A DNA stretch of 64,000 bases from Enterobacter pseudoroggenkampii (GTDB lineage Bacteria; Pseudomonadota; Gammaproteobacteria; Enterobacterales; Enterobacteriaceae). Under the pieces are notes generated by a model. It was not told where the DNA came from. It worked only from the letters and a program-made list of their open reading frames with translations, and ran no database searches. The translations under genes were made by a program, and so were the position numbers. This document shows positions 8,415-17,156 of the stretch, piece after piece (position 1 is the first letter of the stretch; every line of letters begins with the position of its first letter). The stretch covers positions 310,001 to 374,000 of the forward strand of contig NZ_JAPMLV010000002.1 in the NCBI RefSeq assembly GCF_026420145.1. The letters are read 5' to 3'.

Positions 8415-8627
8415 ATGGCTTCCAGCAGAACTCTCGAACAGGCAATTGCCGACATCACTATCTGGCGCAAAGGCGAACAGCGCGCGCCGCATAAACCTTT
8501 ATTGCTTCTGTACGTGCTGGCGAATTATCAGCAGGGGCATGCGTGACTGTTTGATTATGGAACCGAAGTTCACGAACAGTTGCTTAGCCTGCTAGAACGC
8601 TTTGGCCCACAGAGGAAGGCACATTAA
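8415..8627 (+). pseudogene. Remnant of an HNH-type (phosphorothioate-sensing-like) restriction endonuclease
   Basis: The frame opens MASSRTLEQAIADITIW and runs through RAPHKPLLLLYVL, the N-terminal pattern of sulfur-binding HNH restriction enzymes. It is interrupted by TGA at 8544-8546 where an Arg codon would be expected. It continues in the same frame with LFDYGTEVHEQLLSLLERFG and stops at 8627 after PQRKAH. Only the first 70 codons of a gene normally several times longer remain, and no HNH domain follows. It is therefore a decayed defence gene left at this site. Confidence 0.6.
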
Positions 8628-8744
8628 CCAGTAATTTAGTTTCATGTTCAGCCTGCATATAGGCTCACACTCGAAAACAGGTCGAGTAGGCTCGAGCTGA
8701 ATATTTTTTCTATCAATAAGGTAGTGGTGGCTAACTCAGAAATA

Positions 8745-8758
8745 CTAGGAAATCCTAG
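8745..8758. promoter_or_regulatory. Inverted repeat upstream of queD
   Basis: CTAGGA and TCCTAG with a 2-bp spacer, 38 bp before the queD start, in an AT-rich region that must hold the queD promoter. Possible operator; no regulator is identified. Confidence 0.3.
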
Positions 8759-8796
8759 CTGTTATTGTTACTGTATAACAAAAAAATGAGGTAACC

Positions 8797-9159
8797 ATGA
8801 ATACTACATTATACAAAGATTTCAGTTTTGAAGCCGCACACCGTCTTCCCAATGTTCCGGAAGGCCATAAATGCGGCCGACTACACGGACACTCCTTTGT
8901 CGTGCGCCTTGAGATTACCGGTGAAGTTGATAAACACACAGGCTGGATTATTGATTTCGCTGAACTCAAGGCCATTTTCAAGCCGACGCTAGACCGCCTG
9001 GATCATTACTATCTCAATGATATTCCTGGATTGGAGAATCCCACCAGCGAAGTGCTTGCTGAATGGATTTGGAATCAGATTAAGCCGAAACTCCCAATCC
9101 TTAGCGCAGTCGTCGTTAAAGAAACATGCTCTGCAGGCTGCATTTATCGCGGTGAATAA
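8797..9159 (+). CDS. queD: 6-carboxy-5,6,7,8-tetrahydropterin synthase QueD
   Basis: The 120-residue enzyme converts dihydroneopterin triphosphate to 6-carboxytetrahydropterin, the second step towards preQ0, which feeds both tRNA queuosine and dpd DNA modification. Zinc ligands His15, His30 and His32 and catalytic Cys26 are visible in FEAAHRL and [16 protein letters not shown] and [13 protein letters not shown] are also typical. It is close to the housekeeping E. coli QueD over its full length, so it looks like an extra copy carried by the island. GAGGTAACC precedes the ATG. It converges on dpdD across a hairpin. queC, queE and folE are not in the window and must come from the host genome. 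Confidence 0.92.
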   Translation: MNTTLYKDFSFEAAHRLPNVPEGHKCGRLHGHSFVVRLEITGEVDKHTGWIIDFAELKAIFKPTLDRLDHYYLNDIPGLENPTSEVLAEWIWNQIKPKLPILSAVVVKETCSAGCIYRGE

Positions 9160-9163
9160 TAGA

Positions 9164-9189
9164 CAAGGAATAGCAGGTGCTATTCCTTG
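9164..9189. terminator. Hairpin between convergent queD and dpdD
   Basis: Perfect 11-bp arms CAAGGAATAGC and GCTATTCCTTG with a 4-nt loop lie between the two convergent stop codons. No long T tract is present on either strand, so it may be a weak bidirectional terminator. Confidence 0.55.
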
Positions 9190-9194
9190 CTAAA

Positions 9195-11366
9195 TCAGAC
9201 CAGTTCTCGAATAAAGGCAGCAACCATGCTTGAGGCTCCCTTGCCTGCCGGATAAATAATATCCTCGCGGCAACTGGTTACCGTATAAAACGCCTGATGT
9301 TTTGAGCTACCGCTGGTGAAGATAAAGTAGTCAGCTTTTCTCGCAACATTGATCAGCGCATCCGTGGCCACATGATCAGCATTAAGTTCAATAGACAGCC
9401 CCGGATACAACTTCATCAGCGCCTCTCTACCGCGTCGGGCGGCGGTTTCCGTCAGGCTATAAATCACCAGTTTTTTCCCGCTGAGATCGCGATGTAACGG
9501 AGAGGCTACCCCCGCTGGCGTGATTTCCGTCGGGAAGGTGTTGCCGGCGTCATTACCCAGGTAGAGTCGTTCCACCATGCGAGCCAAAAGCTGCATGCTG
9601 TTGTCAAGCCTTTCCCAACGACGCACCAGCATCTCCTGAACGCCCACCCAGTAGCGTAACCGGCGAGCATCATCGCCACTCACCCGATCATACAGAACCT
9701 CAGCAATATCAAGCGCGTACTCCACCGTACGTGATGATTCATTCTTCCCGCACAGCTCCTCGATAGCGTCAAGCGCGTCAAGATACTCCTTGTGACTGAA
9801 GCTACCGGAAAGCAGCGTATCAAGGATCATACCGCCAAGTCGGACATCCTCAACGGAACTAACACCTTCCAGCGCAAGCAGCGTCAGCCATTCTGACCAT
9901 AAAGAGGAGGAAACGCTGACGCCATACTCATTAAGCCATTGCAGCACGTTAGGTAAACCGTCACGCAGCGCCTGACCCAGCATGCCAGTCGGTTGTTGGC
10001 CCAGCAGTTGCATCCACTGCTGCTCATCAAAGGTCGCAGGGAGCCAGTCCATATACTGTATCGTCAACTGCTGACGTAATGATTCATACTGCTGGCTGTC
10101 CGTCGCCTGCTGAACGTCAAGCAGCCAATGATGCCAGCCATAACCCTGTGGTTCACAGCGTTTCTTTAGCCCCAGCCAGGCGTCCCAGTACTTCGGCGTT
10201 GCCCGCAACGCCTGTTGCGTGACCTCTGGCATAGCGCTCATTTGAGCAAAAATTTCGCTCTCGCGCTCCACGTCCGCGATGAAGGCTTCGGCTAATAAGG
10301 CTATCGCATCGTCAACGCTCAACAACGTCACTACCGGGGCCTGGATCAGTTTCTGTTCGGCATCCTGCGCAACAACTGGCAGCGCGCTGACATCATTGGC
10401 CCAATCCTCAACCTGTTGAATCCAACCCTGCTGCAGGACAGGGCTAGCCGTTTGCCACCCATTAATGCCCAGCAGTGCCGCCCCCATCGCCCAAAGCTGC
10501 CAATCCGGGAGGAAGTTGTCGTGATGGGCAAACCCTGGCTTTGTTTTGTACAGCGGCAGCATATCAAGCGCCAGTCGGCGGGCACCATCCCTTAAATCCT
10601 CCGGGAAGTTCGCCTTCTGAATGGCATTCATCATGTAATGCCCGGTCGAACGCAAAAGCAGGCGCTGAATACGTTCAGGCACTCGCCCCTGAAGCAGCAC
10701 GTCCAGGCGGGGGAAGGTCAGTATCGCTTCCCATTTCGCCGAGGCAGCCATCCCCTGGAGTTCGAGAAACAGCAGGTTCAGAGGCGACAGTGCCTGATTT
10801 CCCCGAAGCTCCTGCAGGTAAAGCTCAGCGGCTTTTCCATCATGGGCATGACAGGCAGTGTAAAAGTCACGCAGGATACGCCCTGTCTGTCGGCTAATCA
10901 GCGTATTCAGCACCGGTCGTTGACGGAAGAGTTCCATGACCGTTTCCAGCATGGCATAAACTCTTTTCGTCCGCTCTCCCCGCAACTTCGCGGCCTCTTC
11001 TGCCGTTGTCACGGCAACCTGTAAAAAATGGAAAGACAGGATCCCATTAGGAGATCGCTCAAGCAGCAATTGCTCCCCTGGCTCGGTTGGGTGATAGAGC
11101 ATTTTGATATCCGCACTCGTATCCGCAGAGCCCAACGCTGCCGTCAGCACCCGCCGCAATTCCTCAAGACTGCGCCCGTTTTGCGCCAGGCCATAAAATA
11201 CCGTCCGCCCTTTGCGGGCTGAAGGAATGATGCAGGGCATCTGCTGCGCGTTGGCCTTTTGGATTAGCGTATTGATTTGCGGCGTGTTGTACTCCCCGCG
11301 CATCGCCTTACCGAAATCCAGATATGTATCGTCAGCATAAAATTTTTCCAGCCAATCTGCCTGCAT
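9195..11366 (-). CDS. dpdD: DpdD, restriction-module protein of the dpd system
   Basis: The 723-residue cytoplasmic protein is assigned to DpdD from its place and size in the dpd cluster; the family has no characterised domain. Seen: an N-terminal block with PCIIPSARKGRTVFYG (about residues 43-58), a long helical middle, and a C-terminal alpha/beta segment (KKLVIYSLTE near 630, ADYFIFTSGSSKHQAFY near 685). The C-terminal segment looks like a nucleotide- or NAD-type Rossmann-like unit, but that is only an impression. Its ATG shares one base with the dpdK stop (TGATG), so it is translationally coupled and last in the restriction operon. In Salmonella Montevideo genes of this group are needed for restriction, not for DNA modification. 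Confidence 0.8.
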   Translation of the reverse strand: MQADWLEKFYADDTYLDFGKAMRGEYNTPQINTLIQKANAQQMPCIIPSARKGRTVFYGLAQNGRSLEELRRVLTAALGSADTSADIKMLYHPTEPGEQLLLERSPNGILSFHFLQVAVTTAEEAAKLRGERTKRVYAMLETVMELFRQRPVLNTLISRQTGRILRDFYTACHAHDGKAAELYLQELRGNQALSPLNLLFLELQGMAASAKWEAILTFPRLDVLLQGRVPERIQRLLLRSTGHYMMNAIQKANFPEDLRDGARRLALDMLPLYKTKPGFAHHDNFLPDWQLWAMGAALLGINGWQTASPVLQQGWIQQVEDWANDVSALPVVAQDAEQKLIQAPVVTLLSVDDAIALLAEAFIADVERESEIFAQMSAMPEVTQQALRATPKYWDAWLGLKKRCEPQGYGWHHWLLDVQQATDSQQYESLRQQLTIQYMDWLPATFDEQQWMQLLGQQPTGMLGQALRDGLPNVLQWLNEYGVSVSSSLWSEWLTLLALEGVSSVEDVRLGGMILDTLLSGSFSHKEYLDALDAIEELCGKNESSRTVEYALDIAEVLYDRVSGDDARRLRYWVGVQEMLVRRWERLDNSMQLLARMVERLYLGNDAGNTFPTEITPAGVASPLHRDLSGKKLVIYSLTETAARRGREALMKLYPGLSIELNADHVATDALINVARKADYFIFTSGSSKHQAFYTVTSCREDIIYPAGKGASSMVAAFIRELV

Positions 11367-11911
11367 CAGAACGCTTCCTGTGATCCACTAAAATGGTACT
11401 GACTTTCGAATGCCGTTATCGCCTCGCCGATCATATGCGGATCGCAGCTCAGTTCGACATACTCTTCGTTTCGATTGACACCGCTCCACGTAAAATTCAT
11501 GGAGCCCTTCAGGAAGAAATGCGACGTTAACAACCCTTTGGTATGCAGTTGATCGCGTATTTCCAGACGGTATTCCGCATGGCTATTGAGCCGATTCTCC
11601 AGCCCTTTCATAAAGCTGCGGTTTTGCGGTAAATCGCGCGTCACCAACGACAGTTGCGCCCCGTTGTTGATGGCGCTGGCCAGCAACTCTATAAAGTCGA
11701 CCTCGCGCCCTCCCCAGGCCGGCTCAATGCTGTCCCAGCTTCCGGCGCGATTATCCAATAGCATAAAGTTGCTTACCCAGGGAGATACCAGCCAGATAGG
11801 TTCAGGCTGCAGAATCAATCCCACCAGCTGCGCGCTCAGCACCTCTCTAAGGACTCGCTGCCCGGTCGCGCCGTGGAGGAAAATCTGGCGCTGGTTGGCT
11901 TTCGTTGTCAT
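11366..11911 (-). CDS. dpdK: DpdK, phospholipase-D-fold putative nuclease
   Basis: This 181-residue protein has a single PLD motif: His123-x-Lys125 in LHTKG, then GSMNFTWSG with Asn139 and a following Glu150. PLD-family nucleases with one motif act as dimers. It begins with FLHGATGQRVLREVL, like other helicase-associated PLD proteins. It is probably the DNA-cleaving component of the restriction arm, working with the DpdJ helicase whose gene overlaps it by 4 bp (ATGA). The dpdK stop and dpdD start share a base. The nuclease role is inferred from fold and context. Confidence 0.85.
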   Translation of the reverse strand: MTTKANQRQIFLHGATGQRVLREVLSAQLVGLILQPEPIWLVSPWVSNFMLLDNRAGSWDSIEPAWGGREVDFIELLASAINNGAQLSLVTRDLPQNRSFMKGLENRLNSHAEYRLEIRDQLHTKGLLTSHFFLKGSMNFTWSGVNRNEEYVELSCDPHMIGEAITAFESQYHFSGSQEAF

Positions 11912-14900
11912 TGCACCATCTCCGCGAGTTCAATACGTAATATCAACTGATCCTGCTCACGTCGGACCTCACCCAAGCGCGGATACAGCAAAAGGCCCAG
12001 ATGATCAACGGCTTCAAGCTGCACCGTCGTTATCACTTGATGGAGCTGGCTAAGCTGCTCTCGAGGCAGAATCAGCTCTGCACGCCCGTTTTTACGCAGC
12101 GCGACATGTAACAATGCTAACCAGTCGGGCCGAACGAGAGACAGTTTTTCAATGCGCTCGCTGAACAGCGCCCCCGCCAACAGGCGTTCAGTCACCACGG
12201 CACGCGAGCAGAACATATTATAGAAACCAAGCTCAGCCTGACGAATCGTGTACCCACGCGGCCATAGTAAATTCTGATTCCGGCACTGCAAGCCAAAGAT
12301 AACCGCCGCTTCTGAATCCGCCCCTCGGGCCTTAACGGCCAGCGCGTGCGCCATCGTATTCAGCGTAAACTCAACGCCAGACAGCGCCTCAAGCGAGGTC
12401 CACTCCGTCAGCAGCTGGTGAAGCTGGTCATCAGTGTCATCCCCGCTGCCAGCTCGCAGCAGACGCGAATACAGTACCGTAGTGAAGCTATGGGACAGGC
12501 GAAAACCGCGGCGTGAAAGCTGCAGATGCAGATTTTTATTCGCCTCTCGACGCGCGTCCATATTACTGGCCTCGCGCACGTCCCTTACGGCCTGGCGCAA
12601 CGTCTCATCGGTTTGAAGCAGCGCCAGCACCATGCGCAGGTCATAATCGATCTGCTCATAGTCACTGGCAGAAAGATTTCGCACCAATACATTCAGGAAG
12701 GTGACGGGATCTTCCGCCCATTTTTGCTGCAGCCTGATCAGGATCCCACTGCCACCTGATTCAATTTCACAGAGCCAGATTTCCAGTATTTCTTCCCCGG
12801 TTCGAGAATCTTTCGACCAGAGGGAATCGGTCACCACCGCGCGTTCATCAACGTCCGGAAGGTGTGTGCTCAACGTCTGTTGGACACCAGCTGCCAGAGT
12901 ATCCGCCAGCACCTGGCGCGCCCAGTCAACAAAGCCCTCAAGCTCGTCTACCGGCTTCCATAGCGCATCGGCGCAATCGAGCAGCAACTGTTGGATCTCC
13001 GGACGAATCAGCAGTTCACGTAAGTTAAGCTGCAGCGCCTGATCGCCACCGTTGGCGTTGTTGGCATCAGGCTGGAACAGGCTCGCAGGAATATCAACGA
13101 GCCTCTCCATCCCTTGCGCTGTCCCCATGACTCGCAGCGCTGAGACAACGGAGGCACTGCTTCCCGCCGCCAGCGTTTCGGCCAACAGCGTCATAAAGCA
13201 TTCAATCACCCAATCAGCTTTAAAACTGTCGAACTCAAATTCCGGAAATTGTCTGACTGTATGCTGGAAATAAACCGGCCGCAGGCCACGCAGAATATCG
13301 TCTTGCTGTAGCAAGCTCAGGACATTTTCATTCGGGAGGCGAAAACGCAGGCGCATGGCGTCGACCCACTGTCGACTGCCTACTCCGACCTTTTCCCCCT
13401 CTTTCACCCAGCTAAATTCAACGTGGGCCCGATCACGATTCTGGAAGCGTATCGATGCCTGCGATGCCGTTGAAAAACGCACGAGCTCCAGCGGAGTCAT
13501 ATGCTGATGGTTGAAAAAGGTAACGTCAGAGAGCGTGCCTTTCCAGGCACCTTTTGGTACCCCATCCGGATGGGCAACATGGGGGTTGATTAAGCTCAAC
13601 GCCCACTGCAACTGAGCGTTACTTTTATCCGTCAGTTTGCGGATATCCGCACGTGTCGTCAGCACCTTCATGGGTTTAATGATCGTGATCATCTTTCCAT
13701 GGTGTTCCACCGTACACTCTTCCTGATAGCTGTCGCCAAATGCCTCCGCTACCGGAAAATCAACGTACTGACGGCCATCGGTCGCCACCGGCACGTAGGT
13801 TTCAGGTACCAGCCAGTCGGTACTGCTGTTTGATCTAATCGCATACCGCTTTGACAGTCGTCCTGGGGCAAACTCTCGCATTCCTTGCCAGAAAGAGAGC
13901 GTTTCCCACTGTTCTACATTATCGCGGCCGCGCATCAGACGAATATCCAATTCCGGCAGATTCAGTTCACTAAACAGGTTTTGCGGAATAAATTCCGGTG
14001 CGGGAGAGGTCGTTTTATACTGCTCACCGTCGTCATCAGCCTGTGGTGCGCGCAGGGCCGCCCACTCAACGCCATTCACCGCCCAGTGTGACTTCAGGTT
14101 GCGTAAAATGGTTGGTAGAAACTCCAGCATAATCGAACGCGGCGGGCTCCAGAGAATGCTCTGAATGGCATTTTCGGGCAGTTGCAGCGCATCCTGTAGA
14201 TAGCGAATCAGTTCATTCTGCTTTCTGCCCCCCTTTAGCACCTCTTCAATCAGGGTAATCAGCGGGGTGTAATAACGTTTAAATTTCTGCGAATCGCGCT
14301 CCGGTTTCCTGAGCATGCCGCAGACATCCTTGAATGACCCGGTCTTGCTAATCCAGTCGAGCGTCGCCATCGCTGCCTGCATCTTCTGTACATGTTGGTT
14401 ACCCAGCGGCAGCCCCTGGCGTTTGATCTCAGGGTTCATCAACCCTTCGTAGCGCTGGAATGCGACCCGGTCGCGGCCAAATTCAGATAGCACCACCAGC
14501 ATCCACGGACGCATACCGCGAGGGCGACCGGCACGCCCTTTACGCTGCAGATAAGAGGCTACATCGTTCGGCGCCTTATGCTGCAAAACGGCACCGACCA
14601 GAGGATCGTTATACCCCACTTCCAGCGATGAAGTGGCAACCACGACATCCGCCTGCGCATTGACCCCGGCATCCTGGCTTGACGTGCGTGAAATCACCTT
14701 GTTCTGAGAGAGATCATGGCCGATATCCATCGCCGCTTTCCAGTTCTGGCCCAGTTCGATCTTTGTACGTTCATCGCTTCTGAAATCGTACGGGTTACGC
14801 AGCGCCGCCAGCGGGGCGTGATCGATACGTGGAGGGATCGTCGTTTCCCAGCCTTCCGCATCGCTGAGGTCGTGATAGAGGCGGTTATTACCGTCGAGGG

Positions 14901-16422
14901 TATCGGTAAAAATAAAGGTTTTCGTGCCCCACGTACCTCTGGATTTATCCGCATCGCAGTCCAGCATGCGGGACATCAGCATCGTGGCCTGAATGGTGGT
15001 AGACAGTAACGCCGTCTCAGATACCGGATCACCGCGCAGCGCCAGCAGGTACTCGGCCCCCTCTTCGATCATGTCATCCGGTTCGGGTTCAATAAGGGCC
15101 ACCTCTTCTTCGGGAGCCCCCACCAGATTCGCGAAGAAATGCTGAGCATCCGCCAGGGTAGCGGATAGCCCCACGAAGTGCGGCAGGCAGTCCGTACGCT
15201 GCATCCAGCGGCGCAACAAAAGCGCCGTTTGCGCTCCGGTCGTACCGCTGTAGGTATGAACTTCATCCAGCAGGACTAGCGTCGGCCCTTGACCTTCCCC
15301 CACGCCAAACAGATGGTTGCTCCAGTCGGAGTTCATCTGAAGGTTGAGCATTTCCGTGGTGGTAAACAGAATATCTGGCCCGTTGCCTTTGGCCTGTTGG
15401 GTACTGCGAGTGAGCAGGATCTCGCTGTCATCCAGTTGATGATGGCACTGGGTACAGGTCAGCACTTCATGAAGAGAGAAGATATCATCGCGTCGCCATT
15501 CCAGTGTGCCACCGCATTGCTGCTGCGGGTCTTGCGGATGGGGCTGCTGGCATTTCATCAGCCCGAAGGGCAGGCCTGATTTGCCTTTGACGTCTTTTCT
15601 ACTCCACTCCGCCTTTACTGGCGTATCGCCGAAGAATGCGGCAATACGGATTTTGCGCCCCGCATTGGCCTGCATGTATCCATCCAGCTTACGGCACTGG
15701 GCAAACGTCTCAGCGAACTGATCTTTAAGCAACTCTGTGCGCGGGTAGATCGCCAGAATACGCACCTTGCGCGCAGAATTACGGCAGATCTCATCCGCAA
15801 GGCTGGTGAGTGCAGGAAGATAGAACGACAGGGTTTTACCACTCCCCGTACCGGCACAGACGATGGTCGCACTGGCGGTTTTGCTGTTGCCCTGATGCAT
15901 GCGCCAGTGCTGGATGATGCGCTCAGTTGAGCGTGCTTGGAACTTCGCCAGCCGAAACGGCTTCGCGGATGCCAGCGCCTGCCGCATGATCTCGCACATA
16001 CTCGGGCTCAGTTTCAGCCGCATCTTCCAGTCAGCGATCAATGCTTCCGGTTCAGCAACGCGCTGCGGATAGCTACGCGGACGGCGAATAAAGCGATAAT
16101 CAGAGACCAGCGTTTTACTCTCTTCCAGCGACTTATTGGGCATCCACTGACGTAGGTTACGCAGCAGATGTACCGTTTCCCCCATGCGGGTGCGCCAGAC
16201 CGGCCGACCACTAATATGGGGCACCTGGATTAGCATCCCGGTATCCAGCAACCCCTCCAGCACCTCTTCAGGATCGTCATCAGGCGCTATCCGAGCAATA
16301 ATCTCCAGCAGTTCCTCGAGATTAAAAAAACCGCCGGTATCACCCCATACCAGCAGCACATTTTCCTGCTCTTCCAGCGCATCCAGCACGCGATGCAGTA
16401 GAGATAGTTCGACTTCCGCCAT
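11908..16422 (-). CDS. dpdJ: DpdJ, large SF2 helicase with zinc-binding insertion
   Basis: The 1504-residue ATP-dependent DNA helicase has Walker A AGTGSGKT (about residues 190-197), motif II LLDEVHTYSG (near 385), motif III VGLSATL, and motif VI LQRKGRAGRPRG. It resembles COG1205-like and DISARM/MrfA-like helicases. Between motifs Ia and II lies a Cys cluster (single Cys near 291 and 303, then CTQC near 323-326) that looks like a zinc ribbon. The long C-terminal half has no recognised domain. The ATG at 16422 forms TGATG with the dpdI stop and is preferred; a GTG one codon earlier is possible. Probably moves along or opens unmodified DNA for the PLD nuclease DpdK encoded next. Confidence 0.85.
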   Translation of the reverse strand: MAEVELSLLHRVLDALEEQENVLLVWGDTGGFFNLEELLEIIARIAPDDDPEEVLEGLLDTGMLIQVPHISGRPVWRTRMGETVHLLRNLRQWMPNKSLEESKTLVSDYRFIRRPRSYPQRVAEPEALIADWKMRLKLSPSMCEIMRQALASAKPFRLAKFQARSTERIIQHWRMHQGNSKTASATIVCAGTGSGKTLSFYLPALTSLADEICRNSARKVRILAIYPRTELLKDQFAETFAQCRKLDGYMQANAGRKIRIAAFFGDTPVKAEWSRKDVKGKSGLPFGLMKCQQPHPQDPQQQCGGTLEWRRDDIFSLHEVLTCTQCHHQLDDSEILLTRSTQQAKGNGPDILFTTTEMLNLQMNSDWSNHLFGVGEGQGPTLVLLDEVHTYSGTTGAQTALLLRRWMQRTDCLPHFVGLSATLADAQHFFANLVGAPEEEVALIEPEPDDMIEEGAEYLLALRGDPVSETALLSTTIQATMLMSRMLDCDADKSRGTWGTKTFIFTDTLDGNNRLYHDLSDAEGWETTIPPRIDHAPLAALRNPYDFRSDERTKIELGQNWKAAMDIGHDLSQNKVISRTSSQDAGVNAQADVVVATSSLEVGYNDPLVGAVLQHKAPNDVASYLQRKGRAGRPRGMRPWMLVVLSEFGRDRVAFQRYEGLMNPEIKRQGLPLGNQHVQKMQAAMATLDWISKTGSFKDVCGMLRKPERDSQKFKRYYTPLITLIEEVLKGGRKQNELIRYLQDALQLPENAIQSILWSPPRSIMLEFLPTILRNLKSHWAVNGVEWAALRAPQADDDGEQYKTTSPAPEFIPQNLFSELNLPELDIRLMRGRDNVEQWETLSFWQGMREFAPGRLSKRYAIRSNSSTDWLVPETYVPVATDGRQYVDFPVAEAFGDSYQEECTVEHHGKMITIIKPMKVLTTRADIRKLTDKSNAQLQWALSLINPHVAHPDGVPKGAWKGTLSDVTFFNHQHMTPLELVRFSTASQASIRFQNRDRAHVEFSWVKEGEKVGVGSRQWVDAMRLRFRLPNENVLSLLQQDDILRGLRPVYFQHTVRQFPEFEFDSFKADWVIECFMTLLAETLAAGSSASVVSALRVMGTAQGMERLVDIPASLFQPDANNANGGDQALQLNLRELLIRPEIQQLLLDCADALWKPVDELEGFVDWARQVLADTLAAGVQQTLSTHLPDVDERAVVTDSLWSKDSRTGEEILEIWLCEIESGGSGILIRLQQKWAEDPVTFLNVLVRNLSASDYEQIDYDLRMVLALLQTDETLRQAVRDVREASNMDARREANKNLHLQLSRRGFRLSHSFTTVLYSRLLRAGSGDDTDDQLHQLLTEWTSLEALSGVEFTLNTMAHALAVKARGADSEAAVIFGLQCRNQNLLWPRGYTIRQAELGFYNMFCSRAVVTERLLAGALFSERIEKLSLVRPDWLALLHVALRKNGRAELILPREQLSQLHQVITTVQLEAVDHLGLLLYPRLGEVRREQDQLILRIELAEMVQ

Positions 16423-17156
16423 CACATCATTCTCTTACGGGTAACGTTGAAGGACTGGAGCAGCGCTTTTTCTTTTAGCCAGGACAGCACCTCTGGCGTC
16501 AGCAGCGCCAGTGAGGCCTGATGTTGTTTATCGAGAGCATCGAAGAATCGCAGAACATCATCAGGAGCGTTGAATTCCATCCCCTTTTTCAGTTCAACCA
16601 TCTCGTCGCAGTACCCCTGTAGCTTTTTGACAACCGCCTGGCTATCCGGCGCGCTGGTCTTCTGGCGATTAAAGTTATCAAGGGCGTTACGGTAGCTGGT
16701 GTACGCCATGGTGTTGCCGAGCGTTTTCTGCTGCTCAAGAAAGACGGGCGCGAGCACCGCGCGCGCTTCCAGTTCTGCCACAAACGCCGCCCAGGCCTGC
16801 ACGACTTTCTCGCTGATACGATCATGCACGCCCGACAGGCGGACCAGCAGTTCGCCCAGACCGTTCTGTTCGATGCGCTCTCCGCTGTCTTTGAAGCTTG
16901 CGGTCAAGGCCTGCAGTTCAGCCCGCACACCAAAAAATGCGGCGGCATTTTCCTGGAAATCGAGCTGCTCCTGCAATTCTGGCAGTGTTTTCAGTACCTT
17001 CAGCTGAGCGCAGGCTTTTTGCAGCGGCTCGGCGACATCCAGCAACCTATCGCGGATCGTCCGGTACTGTTCGTAGACATCCTGCATGGATTGCAGCTGC
17101 TCTTTTAACTGGTACTGCTCCCGTAATCCGGCAAGCTGTGTCTTAAGCGTTGTCAT
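16422..17156 (-). CDS. dpdI: DpdI, helical restriction-module protein
   Basis: The 244-residue protein is rich in charged helices and probable coiled coil (about residues 5-60 and 100-150), with no known domain. I set the start at the ATG with AGGG about 8 nt upstream, giving MTTLKTQLAGLREQY; the adjacent upstream ATG is an alternative. The open frame extends further, but that part overlaps dpdH and looks non-native. With this start the gene overlaps the dpdH end by 14 bp, so the pair is coupled. Its stop forms TGATG with dpdJ. A scaffold or adaptor for the DpdH ATPase or DpdJ helicase is plausible but unproven. Confidence 0.78.
   Translation of the reverse strand: MTTLKTQLAGLREQYQLKEQLQSMQDVYEQYRTIRDRLLDVAEPLQKACAQLKVLKTLPELQEQLDFQENAAAFFGVRAELQALTASFKDSGERIEQNGLGELLVRLSGVHDRISEKVVQAWAAFVAELEARAVLAPVFLEQQKTLGNTMAYTSYRNALDNFNRQKTSAPDSQAVVKKLQGYCDEMVELKKGMEFNAPDDVLRFFDALDKQHQASLALLTPEVLSWLKEKALLQSFNVTRKRMM

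Noticed and set aside
8628-8796. Continuation of the HNH endonuclease gene
   Set aside because: All frames after 8627 are AT-rich and closed, with no HNH motif before queD.
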